Of a DNA stretch of 64,000 bases, positions 15,239 to 24,985 are shown piece after piece (position 1 is the first letter of the stretch; each line of letters opens with the position of its first letter). A model generated the notes under the pieces. That model had not been told where the DNA came from. It ran no database searches and worked only from the letters and a program-made list of their open reading frames with translations. Source of the stretch: Streptomyces sp. A1277 (GTDB lineage Bacteria; Actinomycetota; Actinomycetes; Streptomycetales; Streptomycetaceae); assembly GCF_004795015.1 (NCBI RefSeq), contig NZ_SSBI01000016.1, positions 1 to 64,000 on the forward strand, read 5' to 3'. Position numbers and translations under genes: made by a program.

Positions 15239-16942
15239 ATGGAAGATCGCAAGGCGCGGTGGTACGGCGGGCGCGCACCCGGCAGCCGATCCGCCGCAAC
15301 TCCGGTAGGGGCGCGTCTGCTCTGGCATGCCCCTGCGCTGTGGGTCTGCGGAGACTGGCAGCGCGAGCACGTCCGGACCATGGAACTCGGCAATGCGCGA
15401 ATCGCCGTGCTCGGTCCGTGCTCGGCCACCGAACACGACATTGCCCGCGCTCTCGCGGCCCCCGAGCTTGCGACGGTCGCTCGGACGTGGGCGGGCTCGC
15501 ACACCGTCGTTCGGCTGACCGAGCGGGGTCGGGTGGAAGTCCTCGCGGACACGGGGGCGGCCTCGCCCCTCTATACGGTCAGCACCCCGGACGGGCCCGT
15601 GTGGGGGTCCAGTTCGCTCGCGCTGTCGTCGCTCGCCGGCGGACGCGTCGATACCGGGTGGCTCGCCGCGTATTTGCGGGACAAGCACAGCCCCGCCGCG
15701 GACCGTAGCGCGTGGGCGGGCGTGGTCCCCGTTCCTGCTGGTCATCTGCTGACGCTCGGCACCGAGGGCGGTCCGACTCTTGCGCCCTGGTGGTCGCCGA
15801 GCAAGCGCGCCCCGCGCGAGGCATCGGCAGCGCTGCGGCAGGTTCTCGGCGAGGGTGTCCGCGTGCGGGTCGAGGGGGTGCCCGCGACCAGCGATCTTGC
15901 GGGCATGGACTCGACCACGGTCACACTGCTTGCCGCACAGCACGGACCCGTAACCGGCATGACCGCGCATCCGGCGGGCGTCACCAGCGGCGGGGACATG
16001 CGATACGCGCAAGCGCTGAACATCCCCGGCCTGACCCGGACCCCGTTCCCGCTCGGACCTCGGCACCTGCCGTTCACCGCAACCGACGTGCCGTTGCCCG
16101 CCACCGACGAGCCCGCCCCGTCAACGGCCGTCTGGGCGATGCTCTCGGACCAGCTCGGCACGATGGCCGCCGCGGGCTCCGTCTGTCACCTGACCGGAGA
16201 TGGCGGGGACAACCTGTTCTTATCCACCCCCGCGCACCTTGCGAGCCTCGCCCGTAGCGGGAACTGGCTCCGCATGTTGGGAGACGCGCGGGACTGGGCT
16301 CGGCTCCGCCGCCAGAGCCCCCGCCCGTTGATCGCTGCCGCACTGCGAGGCAACGCGTACCGGATCGGCCGAGCCGACATCGGGCGGCCGAAGTGGCTCG
16401 CCGCCCCCGTACCTAGGGTGACCACCACCACGGGTCCCAACCCGGACAGGGCATTGGTCGCCGAGCTGCGCACGGTGGCACGGTCGGCGTACGCGGAACT
16501 CCAACTCGCGGACTCGCTCGGCCTTGCACTGCACAACCCCTACTTTGACGGCGCGGTCCTGGACGCGGTGGTCTCGGCCCCCGTCGAACAGCGCTACTCG
16601 GCTCGGCGGTACAAGCCGATGCTTGCCGACACGTTCGCCGATCTGCTGCCCACCGAACACCGCGCCAGGGCCGCCAAGGGGCTCATGGTCGGCGACTTCC
16701 ACCTAGGGCTACGCCAGAACCGAACCCGCTTGCTCGGCCTCGCGGACGGCCGGCTAGCGGCCCTCGGACTCGTCAACCCCGTGCCCTTGCGCACCACCCT
16801 TCACGCGGCTGCCCTCGGCGCGGAAACGATCTGGCCCCCGCTGCTGTCCTTCCTCGCGGCCGAAGCGTGGCTAGAGGCAGTGGAGCGCTCACCCGGGACC
16901 GAGTGGACGCACACCGCACCGACCCCGGCGGGTGCCCTGTGA
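15239..16942 (+). CDS. Lasso cyclase (asparagine-synthetase-like, C protein)
   Basis: 567 residues from ATG 15239, with GGGAG/GGTG upstream; the frame opens earlier but overlaps the precursor. The N-terminal part is a degenerate glutaminase-like domain without a leading Cys. The synthetase domain has the nucleotide loop at 218-225, reading SDLAGMDS instead of SGGxDS, then GDGGDNLF and, near the end, YKPMLADTF with RARAAKG. Such enzymes adenylate the ring carboxylate (here Glu8) and close the macrolactam with Gly1. Its stop overlaps the protease start by 4 bp. The altered nucleotide loop is unusual and worth comparing with relatives. Confidence 0.9.
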   Translation: MEDRKARWYGGRAPGSRSAATPVGARLLWHAPALWVCGDWQREHVRTMELGNARIAVLGPCSATEHDIARALAAPELATVARTWAGSHTVVRLTERGRVEVLADTGAASPLYTVSTPDGPVWGSSSLALSSLAGGRVDTGWLAAYLRDKHSPAADRSAWAGVVPVPAGHLLTLGTEGGPTLAPWWSPSKRAPREASAALRQVLGEGVRVRVEGVPATSDLAGMDSTTVTLLAAQHGPVTGMTAHPAGVTSGGDMRYAQALNIPGLTRTPFPLGPRHLPFTATDVPLPATDEPAPSTAVWAMLSDQLGTMAAAGSVCHLTGDGGDNLFLSTPAHLASLARSGNWLRMLGDARDWARLRRQSPRPLIAAALRGNAYRIGRADIGRPKWLAAPVPRVTTTTGPNPDRALVAELRTVARSAYAELQLADSLGLALHNPYFDGAVLDAVVSAPVEQRYSARRYKPMLADTFADLLPTEHRARAAKGLMVGDFHLGLRQNRTRLLGLADGRLAALGLVNPVPLRTTLHAAALGAETIWPPLLSFLAAEAWLEAVERSPGTEWTHTAPTPAGAL

Positions 16943-17562
16943 GCCGAGCCAACACCGTGGTCGCCCGTGCCTCTCACGCGTCCGTCGTGCTCGACTACGA
17001 CACGGGCAGCACCGAGCTACGTCCCACGTCCGACGCGGTAACCGCCATGGGTGCAACCGTCGTTGACGTTGCGGACACGGTTCTGACGTGGGGGACCGTC
17101 GAACAGTCGGCAGCCCCGCCCGAGCCGGCTCCGGTCCCGTTGTGGTGGCGGGCCCTCGCCGTGCCGGTCGTCCTCGCCACCGCCGCCGTGTGGGCGGCCG
17201 GTCGTCGCCGGAACCGATTCTCGCGGCTCGTCCGCCTCGCGTGCTCGGGGCGCGATTTGCCCCCGGCCACGGTGGTACAGGCTCGCTACGCTGTCCGCGC
17301 CGTTCGCTGGGCCGCACAGCTCTTGCCGATGCGCTGGGCGTGCCTGGAAGACTCGACGGCTGCCGCACTCGTGCTGACGGTCGTTCGACGCCGCGCCGAG
17401 TGGCGACATGGGGTAGCTCTAGACCCCGTACGGCTGCACGCCTGGATAGCGGGCCCGGACGGGGCTCCGGTCGAGGAACCGGCGGACACCGCCCTGTACA
17501 CCCCCACCTACACACCAGACGGCCCCGGATCGGCACGGGCCACCAGGAAGGTACGACCGTGA
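16939..17562 (+). CDS. Lasso leader peptidase (B2 type) with possible fused N-terminal RRE-like region
   Basis: 207 residues from GTG 16939. The C-terminal half is the transglutaminase-like B2 protease: ACLEDSTAAALVL with Cys135 and LHAWIAGPDG with His167. A hydrophobic segment lies near 68-88. The first 55 residues (SVVLDYDTGSTELRPTSDAV) resemble the strand pattern of a leader-binding RRE/B1 domain, but shortened. No separate B1 gene is seen. It should cut the leader after Arg30, freeing Gly1. It overlaps both neighbours by 4 bp, so cyclase, protease and acetyltransferase are coupled. Confidence 0.85.
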   Translation: MSRANTVVARASHASVVLDYDTGSTELRPTSDAVTAMGATVVDVADTVLTWGTVEQSAAPPEPAPVPLWWRALAVPVVLATAAVWAAGRRRNRFSRLVRLACSGRDLPPATVVQARYAVRAVRWAAQLLPMRWACLEDSTAAALVLTVVRRRAEWRHGVALDPVRLHAWIAGPDGAPVEEPADTALYTPTYTPDGPGSARATRKVRP

Positions 17563-18125
17563 GTGAACCGCACATCCTGTTGAGCGGCGAAGCGCTCGCC
17601 CTCGCCATGCCGCGCGCGGACCTGCTGCCTGAGTACCACAAGTGGGAGAACGACCCCGCAACGATCACGGGGTACGGGAACCAGTGGGCGCAGGCGTGGG
17701 AGGTTCGCGCCGCCGGGTACGAACGTCAACGCGGGAACGACCGCTTCCAACAGTTCGAGGTGGTCCGGCTGGACGACGGTACGCCCGTGGGCATGACGAT
17801 TCTGGAAGTCAACACGTACGTTCGTACAGCCGAGTTCGTCATGGTGCTCGCCCCCGGCGAGCGCGGGAAGGGCTACGCCACCGAAGCGGCTCGCCTCACG
17901 CTGGATTGGGCGTTTCACCTCGCCCACCTGCGGGCGGTGTGGCTCAAGGTGCTTGAGCCCAACAAGGCCGGGGCCCGCGCGTACGAGAAGGCGGGGTTCC
18001 GCCCCGCGGGCCGGCTCCGCCGCTCGGGATTCTGGCTCGGCGAACCCGTGGACGAACTGATGATGGACGCCGTACCCGAGGACTTCCCCGGAAAGTCCGC
18101 TGTAGCTGCCGCTCTCGGTAGCTGA
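17559..18125 (+). CDS. GNAT N-acetyltransferase (lasso tailoring)
   Basis: 188 residues from GTG 17559, overlapping the protease stop by 4 bp. The GNAT acetyl-CoA loop is clear at 101-107 (ERGKGYA), followed by EAARLTLDWAFHLAHL and the late LEPNKAGARAYEKAGFRPAGRLR. This is the RimJ/RimL-like subgroup. Because it is coupled to the lasso enzymes and the core has one Lys, it most likely acetylates Lys10, as in albusnodin biosynthesis. An alternative is self-protection by acetylating another target. No transporter follows. Confidence 0.87.
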   Translation: MSEPHILLSGEALALAMPRADLLPEYHKWENDPATITGYGNQWAQAWEVRAAGYERQRGNDRFQQFEVVRLDDGTPVGMTILEVNTYVRTAEFVMVLAPGERGKGYATEAARLTLDWAFHLAHLRAVWLKVLEPNKAGARAYEKAGFRPAGRLRRSGFWLGEPVDELMMDAVPEDFPGKSAVAAALGS

Positions 18126-18139
18126 CTCACTGCCGCCTC

Positions 18140-18173
18140 GCGGCCCCGCTCGTCCACCTGCGGGCGGGGCCGC
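18140..18173 (+). terminator. Terminator-like hairpin after the lasso operon
   Basis: Perfect 10-bp inverted repeat GCGGCCCCGC (18140-18149) / GCGGGGCCGC (18164-18173) with a 14-nt loop, starting 14 bp after the acetyltransferase stop. It is followed by CCCCTTCCCC rather than a U-run. Confidence 0.6.
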
Positions 18174-18194
18174 CCCTTCCCCTGTGGATGCCGG

Positions 18195-18676
18195 TGTTCA
18201 TGCCGATGCGCCTGCGATCGAGTGCATGTGCGCCGCGTCCCCGGCGAGGAAGTCCCGGCCCCCCGGTAGCGAGCGGCCATGCACTCGTTGACCCGGTACG
18301 CGGAGAGCAGCGTCGCCTCGGTGAGGCGGTCGCCCGGCAGGCCGGTGTGCTTGGAGAAGAGGCGGCGGAACCCGGCGAGCGACGGGGGTATGGGGGCGCC
18401 GGAGGCGTCGGTCTCGGGGCCGCCAGCCCGACCGGGTGCCGGGGATCGGGCAGAGCATCACGGCGCCGTCCTCGTCGAACCACCGGTGCCAGAACCCCCG
18501 GTCCAGCCCCTCGACCTCGACGTCCTGCGGGGGAACCGCGCGGACTTGTCGATGATCCGTACGCCGACGCCCCGGCGGGCGAGGTCGATGGTCAGGGTCA
18601 GGCCGGTCGGGCCCGAGCCGACGACGAGGACGGGGATCGGCGGTGCGAGCGCGGGCGCGCTTGCGGGGGCGGGCAT
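18195..18676 (-). pseudogene. Decayed FAD-dependent aromatic monooxygenase
   Basis: Fragments of one FAD-binding monooxygenase are spread over different minus-strand frames. ATG 18676 begins with VLVVGSGPTGLTLTIDLARR (the FAD Rossmann motif GxGxxG). A second frame gives GFWHRWFDEDGAVMLCPIPG. A third gives FRRLFSKHTGLPGDRLTEAT then LLSAYRVNECMAARYRG, and a fourth GRDFLAGDAAHMHSIAGA (the second FAD motif). Several frameshifts and internal deletions separate them, and the C-terminal part is missing beyond about 18195, right where the lasso operon ends. It is a remnant and possibly a junction scar. Confidence 0.8.
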
Positions 18677-18742
18677 GCGTACTCCTCGGGCCGGACGGAG
18701 TGCCGTGGACCCAAGAGAAACGCAACCAAGTTAAAAAGGCGA

Positions 18743-19720
18743 CTAAGTTGCGTTCGTGCTGGTCTCCGTGCGGTCCGGGCCCGCCGGTGCGGCCGTGGCC
18801 GTCGCGGCCGGCCGGGCCGCCTGCGCCTGCGCCCTCGTGCGGTGGGACGTCCGTAGCGCGTCCCAGGTCAGCAGGGCGAGTGCCACCCAGACCAGGCCGA
18901 ACCCGGCCCACCGCTCCGGCGGCATCTCCTCGTGGAAGTAGACGATCCCCAGGAGGAACTGGAAGACCGGGGCCAGGTACTGGAGCAGCCCGAGCGTCGA
19001 GAGCGGTACGCGGATCGCGGCGGCCCCGAACAGGATCAGCGGCACGGCCGTCACGACACCGGTCGCCGCGAGCAGCGCCGCGTGGCCGGTGCCGTCCGAG
19101 GTGAAGGTCGATTCGCCCCGGGCGCTCAGCCACAGCAGATAGCCGAGCGCGGGCACGAAGAGCACGGCGGTCTCGGCGGTCAGCGATTCCAGGCCGCCCA
19201 TGTCGACCTTCTTCTTGACCAGGCCGTACGTCGCGAACGAGAACGCCAGGACCAGCGAGATCCACGGCGGCTTCCCGTAGCCGACCGCCAGCACCAGCAC
19301 GGCCGCGACGCCGGTGCCGACCGCCACCCACTGCGCCGGGCGCAGCCGTTCGCCCAGGAGCAGGACGCCCATGGCGATGGTGACCAGCGGGTTGATGAAG
19401 TAGCCGAGCGATGCCTCGACCACGTGGCCGTTGTTCACGGACCAGATGTACAGGCCCCAGTTGACGGTGATCACCGCCGCCGCGACGGTGAGCAGTCCGA
19501 GCTTGCGCGGCTGCCGCAGGAGCGGGCCGATCCAGGACCAGCGCCGCAGTACGAGCAGCAGGATCGCCACGACGCCGAGCGACCACACCATGCGGTGGGC
19601 CAGGATCTCGACGGCGCCGGCCGGCTTCAGCAGCGGCCAGAACAGCGGGACGACTCCCCACATGCCGTACGCGGTGAACCCGGACAGGAGCCCGGCCCGC
19701 TGGTCATTCGTCCCCTTCAC
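18743..19720 (-). CDS. rarD: EamA family transporter RarD
   Basis: 325 residues with ten hydrophobic segments. It carries the RarD hallmarks: GFTAYGMWGVVPLFW at the start, ILAHRMVWSL, NWGLYIWSVNNGHVVEASLGYFINP and LLQYLAPVFQFLLG. RarD was first linked to chloramphenicol resistance; the substrate of most homologues is unknown. The C-terminal 40 residues are an Ala/Thr-rich cytoplasmic tail. It stands alone on the minus strand between the pseudogene and the reductase gene. Confidence 0.92.
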   Translation of the reverse strand: MKGTNDQRAGLLSGFTAYGMWGVVPLFWPLLKPAGAVEILAHRMVWSLGVVAILLLVLRRWSWIGPLLRQPRKLGLLTVAAAVITVNWGLYIWSVNNGHVVEASLGYFINPLVTIAMGVLLLGERLRPAQWVAVGTGVAAVLVLAVGYGKPPWISLVLAFSFATYGLVKKKVDMGGLESLTAETAVLFVPALGYLLWLSARGESTFTSDGTGHAALLAATGVVTAVPLILFGAAAIRVPLSTLGLLQYLAPVFQFLLGIVYFHEEMPPERWAGFGLVWVALALLTWDALRTSHRTRAQAQAARPAATATAAPAGPDRTETSTNAT

Positions 19721-19839
19721 GGGCCCCTCCTGGCGGATGTCTGTCGTACGACGTCAACCGGATGACGGTAACGCCGACAGGGCCCGGTGTCATAGCCGTA
19801 TCGTCGGACGGTCATGACACCGGGCCTGCCCGTGCCGTT

Positions 19840-20706
19840 CTACAGCGCGGCGACCGCCGCGGCGACCGTGTCGGCCAGGGGGGTCGTCGGGCGGCCGATC
19901 AGGCGGGCCAGCTCGCCGCTGGTGCCGGCCAGCCGTCCGCGCCGGACCGCCTCGTCCACGTCGACCAGGATCGCCGCGAAGCCCTCCGGCACCCCGGCGC
20001 CGGTCAGGATCTCCCGGTGCACGGTGGCCGGGACGTCGTTGTGCGCGATCTCCTTGCCGGTGGCCTTCGCGACCTGGGTCGCGTACTCGGCGTAGGACCA
20101 GGCGGTGTCGCCGCTCAGCTCGTAGGCGCGGTTCAAATGGCCCTCGCCGGTCAGGACGGCGGCGGCCGCGGCCGCGTAGTCGTCGCGGGCGGCGGAGGCG
20201 ATCCGGCCCTCGCCCGCGTTGGCGACGACCGCGCCGTGCGCGAGGACGGGCGCCAGGTTCTCGGTCAGGTTCTCCGTGTACCAGCCGTTGCGCAGGAAGG
20301 TGTACGGCAGGCCGGAGTCGAGGACCAGCTGCTCGGTCGCCCGGTGCTCGTCGGCCAGCGTGAAGTCCGCGTCCGGCCCGCCGAGGATGCCGGTGTACGC
20401 GAGCTGCGCCACGCCCGCCGCCTTCGCCGCGTCGATGACCGCGGTGTGCTGGGCTATCCGGCTGCCGACCGCGTTGCCGGAGATGAGGAGCACCCGGTCG
20501 CCGGGCCGGAACGCCTCGGTCAGCGTCTCGGGCCGGTCGTAGTCGGCGATGCGCAGTTCGACGCCCCGGGCGGCGAGGCCGGCGGCCTTCTCCTTGTCGC
20601 GGACGGCGGCCGCGATGTCGCTCGCCGGAACGGCGGCGGTGGTCAGCAGGTGCTCGATGACGAGGCGGCCGAGTGCTCCGGTGGCTCCGGTGACGACGAT
20701 GCTCAT
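19840..20706 (-). CDS. NmrA/QorB-type NAD(P)-binding reductase
   Basis: 288 residues of the atypical short-chain dehydrogenase NmrA group. The nucleotide motif GATGALG is at 7-13, and there is no YxxxK catalytic pair in the usual place. The closest match in my knowledge is NAD(P)H:quinone oxidoreductase 2 (QorB-like): FLRNGWYTENLTENL and AYELSGDTAWSYAEYA. It probably reduces quinones or senses NADPH. Start is ATG 20706 with AGAGGAG. The 90 bp upstream are A/T-rich for this genome and probably hold its promoter. No regulator gene is adjacent. Confidence 0.85.
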   Translation of the reverse strand: MSIVVTGATGALGRLVIEHLLTTAAVPASDIAAAVRDKEKAAGLAARGVELRIADYDRPETLTEAFRPGDRVLLISGNAVGSRIAQHTAVIDAAKAAGVAQLAYTGILGGPDADFTLADEHRATEQLVLDSGLPYTFLRNGWYTENLTENLAPVLAHGAVVANAGEGRIASAARDDYAAAAAAVLTGEGHLNRAYELSGDTAWSYAEYATQVAKATGKEIAHNDVPATVHREILTGAGVPEGFAAILVDVDEAVRRGRLAGTSGELARLIGRPTTPLADTVAAAVAAL

Positions 20707-20797
20707 GGGGTGTTTCTCCTCTTTGTTCGCTTCTCTCTCACACCACCCTATGGAATGCGCTAACTAAAAGAAAGTGCAATAGGGGTGCGTGAACAGA

Positions 20798-20846
20798 CGA
20801 AAGCGCGCCGGGCCCGCCCGCGAGGGGCGTGACCGGCGCGCTTTCG
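20798..20846 (-). terminator. Terminator hairpin of korAB
   Basis: Perfect 13-bp inverted repeat CGAAAGCGCGCCG (20798-20810) / CGGCGCGCTTTCG (20834-20846) with a 23-nt loop, located 20 bp beyond the korB stop. Confidence 0.7.
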
Positions 20847-20865
20847 CGTTCCCGGGGGCCGGCGG

Positions 20866-21916
<1,051 letters not shown>

Positions 21917-21924
<8 letters not shown>

Positions 21925-23869
21925 CGATGGCCTCCTCAAGGGCTGTCGCCAGCTGCTCGGCCTTGAACGGCATGCCGTTGACCTGGTTGTAACTGTGCGC
22001 GTCTACCAGGTACTTGGCCCGGATGAGCGTGGCCAGCTGCCCGAGGTTCATCTCGGGGACGACCACCTTGTCGTAACGCTTCAGGACCTCGCCGAGATTC
22101 CGCGGGAACGGGTTGAGGTGGCGCAGGTGGGCCTGGGCGATGGGGCGTCCGGCGGCGCGCAGCCGGCGCACGGCGGCCGTGATGGGGCCGTACGTCGAGC
22201 CCCAGCCCAGCACGAGGGTCTTCGCCTCCGCCTGGTCGTCCACCTCCAGGTCCGGGACCTCGATGCCGTCCACCTTGGCCTGCCGGGTGCGGACCATGAA
22301 GTCGTGGTTGGCCGGGTCGTACGAGATGTTGCCGGTGCCGTCCTGCTTCTCGATGCCGCCGATGCGGTGTTCGAGACCGGGCGTGCCGGGGACGGCCCAG
22401 GGGCGGGCCAGCGTCTGCGGGTCGCGCTTGTACGGCCAGAACACCTCGGTGCCGTCGGCCAGTTCGTGGTTCGGGCCGCCCGCGAACCGGACGCGCAGGT
22501 CCGGGAGCTGGTCGAGCTCCGGGATGCGCCAGGGCTCGGAGCCGTTGGCCAGGTAGCCGTCGGAGAGCAGGAAGACAGGGGTGCGGTAGGCCAGGGCGAT
22601 CCGGGCCGCGTCCAGGGCCGCGTCGAAGCAGTCGGCCGGGGTCCTCGGGGCCACGATCGGCACCGGGGCCTCGCCGTTGCGCCCGTACATCGCCTGGAGC
22701 AGGTCGGCCTGCTCGGTCTTGGTGGGCAGCCCGGTGGACGGGCCGCCGCGCTGGATGTCGACGATGAGCAGCGGCAGCTCCAGGGAGACCGCGAGGCCGA
22801 TGGTCTCCGACTTCAGGGCCACCCCGGGCCCGGACGTGGTCGTCACGGCGAGCGACCCGCCGAACGCGGCGCCCAGCGCGGCGCCGATGCCCGCGATCTC
22901 GTCCTCGGCCTGGAAGGTGCGCACGCCGAAGTTCTTGTGCCGGCTCAGCTCGTGCAGGATGTCGGAGGCCGGGGTGATCGGGTACGAGCCGAGGTACAGC
23001 GGCAGGTCGGCCTGCCGGCCGGCGGCGATCAGCCCGTAGGCCAGGGCGAGGTTCCCCGAGATGTTGCGGTACGTGCCGGTGGGGAAGGCATGCGAGGCCG
23101 GGGCCACCTCGTAGCTGACGGCGAAGTCCTCGGTGGTCTCGCCGAAGTTCCAGCCGGCCCGGAACGCGGCCACGTTCGCCTCGGCGATCTGCGGCTTCTT
23201 CGCGAACTTGGCCCGAAGGAACGCCTCGGTGCCCTCGGTCGGCCGGTGGTACATCCAGGACAGCAGCCCCAGCGCGAACATGTTCTTGGAGCGCCCGGCC
23301 TCCTTGCGGGAGAGCTCGAACCCCTTCAGCGCCTCGATGGTGAGCGTCGTCAGCGGCACCGGATGGACGTTGTACGCCTCCAGCGAGCCGTCCTCCAGCG
23401 GGCTGGTCTCGTAGCCCACCTTCGCCATCGGCCGCTTGGTGAACTCATCGGTGTTCACGATGATTTCGGCCCCGCGCGGCACATCGGCGATGTTGGCCCT
23501 GAGCGCCGCCGGATTCATCGCCACCAGCACATTCGGCGCGTCGCCCGGGGTCAGGATGTCGTGGTCGGCGAAGTGCAGCTGGAACGACGAAACCCCCGGC
23601 AGGGTGCCTGCGGGGGCGCGGATCTCGGCGGGGAAGTTGGGCAGCGTGGAGAGGTCGTTCCCGAAGGAGGCCGTCTCGGAGGTGAACCGGTCACCCGTGA
23701 GCTGCATGCCGTCACCCGAGTCACCCGCGAAGCGGATGATCACCCGGTCCAGACGACGGACCTCTTTGCCGTTCTCCGTGGCTGCGGACTGGGGGGCACG
23801 CGGTCCCCCTACGAGCGCGTCACTGGCCTCGTCGGCCTGTTCCGCTGGGCTACTGACCTGGCTGGTCAC
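21917..23869 (-). CDS. korA: 2-oxoacid:ferredoxin oxidoreductase, alpha (gamma-alpha fused) subunit
   Basis: 650 residues. The gamma domain comes first (FAGDSGDGMQLTGDRF, 47-62), then the pyrimidine-binding alpha domain from about 270, with LGSYPITPASD (293-303), FQAEDEIAGIGAALGA and TTTSGPGVALKSE. The C-terminal domain II includes VLGWGSTYGPI. It forms the KorAB complex with the overlapping korB. The gene pair lies upstream of a regulator set and the complex I-like operon, so ferredoxin reduced here could be a donor to that complex (inference). Confidence 0.95.
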
Positions 23870-24153
23870 TTACTGGACCTCCCTCGGCGCGGCGGCTCGG
23901 AACCGTCCGGCCCGCCGGAGGTCCCCAGCCCCACCCTACGTCTGTAAGGGTCGCCTTCCTCTGACCGATCACATGATGGACGGCATTTTGAGACGCTTCA
24001 TATCAACACGGTGAGACGTTTCCCGGCGCTGTTCCGTCATGATTCACCAGCGGCCTCGTTCCCCGTCGGACCCTCGCTGGAGACACCCGCCGTCTAAGTC
24101 TGACAGACCGTCAGGAATGACGGGGGTTCCGCACGGGCCGTCCGCCCCCGCCG

Positions 24154-24828
24154 TCAGGAGTTCAGGTACGTCAGCACGGCGAGCACCCGCCGGTGGTCGC
24201 CCTCGCTCGGGGCCAGCCCCAGCTTCTGGAAGATGTTGCTGACGTGCTTCTCCACCGCCCCGTCGCTCACCACCAGCTGCTTGGCCACCGCCGAGTTCGT
24301 ACGCCCCTCCGCCATCAGCCCCAGCACCTCGCGCTCGCGCGGCGTCAACCCCGCCAGCACGTCCTGCTTGCGGCTGCGGCCCAGCAGCTGCGCCACCACC
24401 TCGGGGTCCAGCGCCGTACCGCCCTGCGCCACCCGGACCACCGCGTCCACGAACTCCCGGACCTCGGCGACCCGGTCCTTCAGCAGATACCCCACGCCCC
24501 GGCTGGACCCGGCCAGCAGCTCGGTGGCGTACTGCTCCTCCACGTACTGCGAAAGGACCAGCACCCCGATCCCCGGATAGTCCCGGCGCAGCCGCACCGC
24601 CGCCCGTACGCCCTCGTCGGTGTGGGTCGGCGGCATCCGCACGTCCGCGACCACCACATCGGGCAGCGCGCCCTGCCCGTCGAGGTCGCCGATCGTCTTG
24701 ATCAGCGCCTCCGCGTCCCCCACGCCCGCGACGACGTCGTGCCCGAGATCGGTCAGCAGCCGGGTCAGACCCTCCCGGAGCAGTACCGAATCCTCGGCGA
24801 TGACCACGCGCACCCTGTCCTCCACCAC
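24154..24828 (-). CDS. LuxR/NarL family response regulator
   Basis: 224 residues from GTG 24828, preceded by GGGGGAA. The receiver domain has the acidic pair Glu12/Asp13, phospho-acceptor Asp62 (ADVRMPP) and Lys117 (YLLKD). The C-terminal LuxR helix-turn-helix is LTPREREVLGLMAEGRTNSA followed by VAKQLVVSDGAVEKHVSNIF. It is the only response regulator next to two sensor kinases on the same strand and is probably phosphorylated by one or both. Output genes are not known. Confidence 0.93.
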   Translation of the reverse strand: MVEDRVRVVIAEDSVLLREGLTRLLTDLGHDVVAGVGDAEALIKTIGDLDGQGALPDVVVADVRMPPTHTDEGVRAAVRLRRDYPGIGVLVLSQYVEEQYATELLAGSSRGVGYLLKDRVAEVREFVDAVVRVAQGGTALDPEVVAQLLGRSRKQDVLAGLTPREREVLGLMAEGRTNSAVAKQLVVSDGAVEKHVSNIFQKLGLAPSEGDHRRVLAVLTYLNS

Positions 24829-24928
24829 GACGCTGATTCCCCCACCTGCTTGCTCGCTGTTGTGATCCGTACGCCGTCCAGCATCCCAGTAACGGCAGTG
24901 ACGTCGCGAGTACGCGCGGGGTTGACCG

Positions 24929-24957
24929 CGCCCCGGGGGGAGGCTCCCCCCGGGGCG
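24929..24957 (-). terminator. Perfect palindrome between the first kinase and the response regulator
   Basis: A 29-bp palindrome with 14-nt arms (CGCCCCGGGGGGAG and its complement) around a single central base, between the kinase stop at 24986 and the regulator start at 24828. It is a very stable hairpin that could reduce read-through from kinase to regulator. Confidence 0.65.
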
Positions 24958-24985
24958 GTACCACTCGTACGGACCGCGGGTCCGG

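Noticed and set aside
15110..16942. Longer start of the lasso cyclase at 15110
   Set aside because: It would overlap the precursor coding region and the hairpin; the ATG at 15239 has an upstream purine-rich site and fits the family length.
18743..19720. RarD as the missing lasso exporter
   Set aside because: It is on the opposite strand beyond a pseudogene, and RarD is found without lasso genes in many bacteria.
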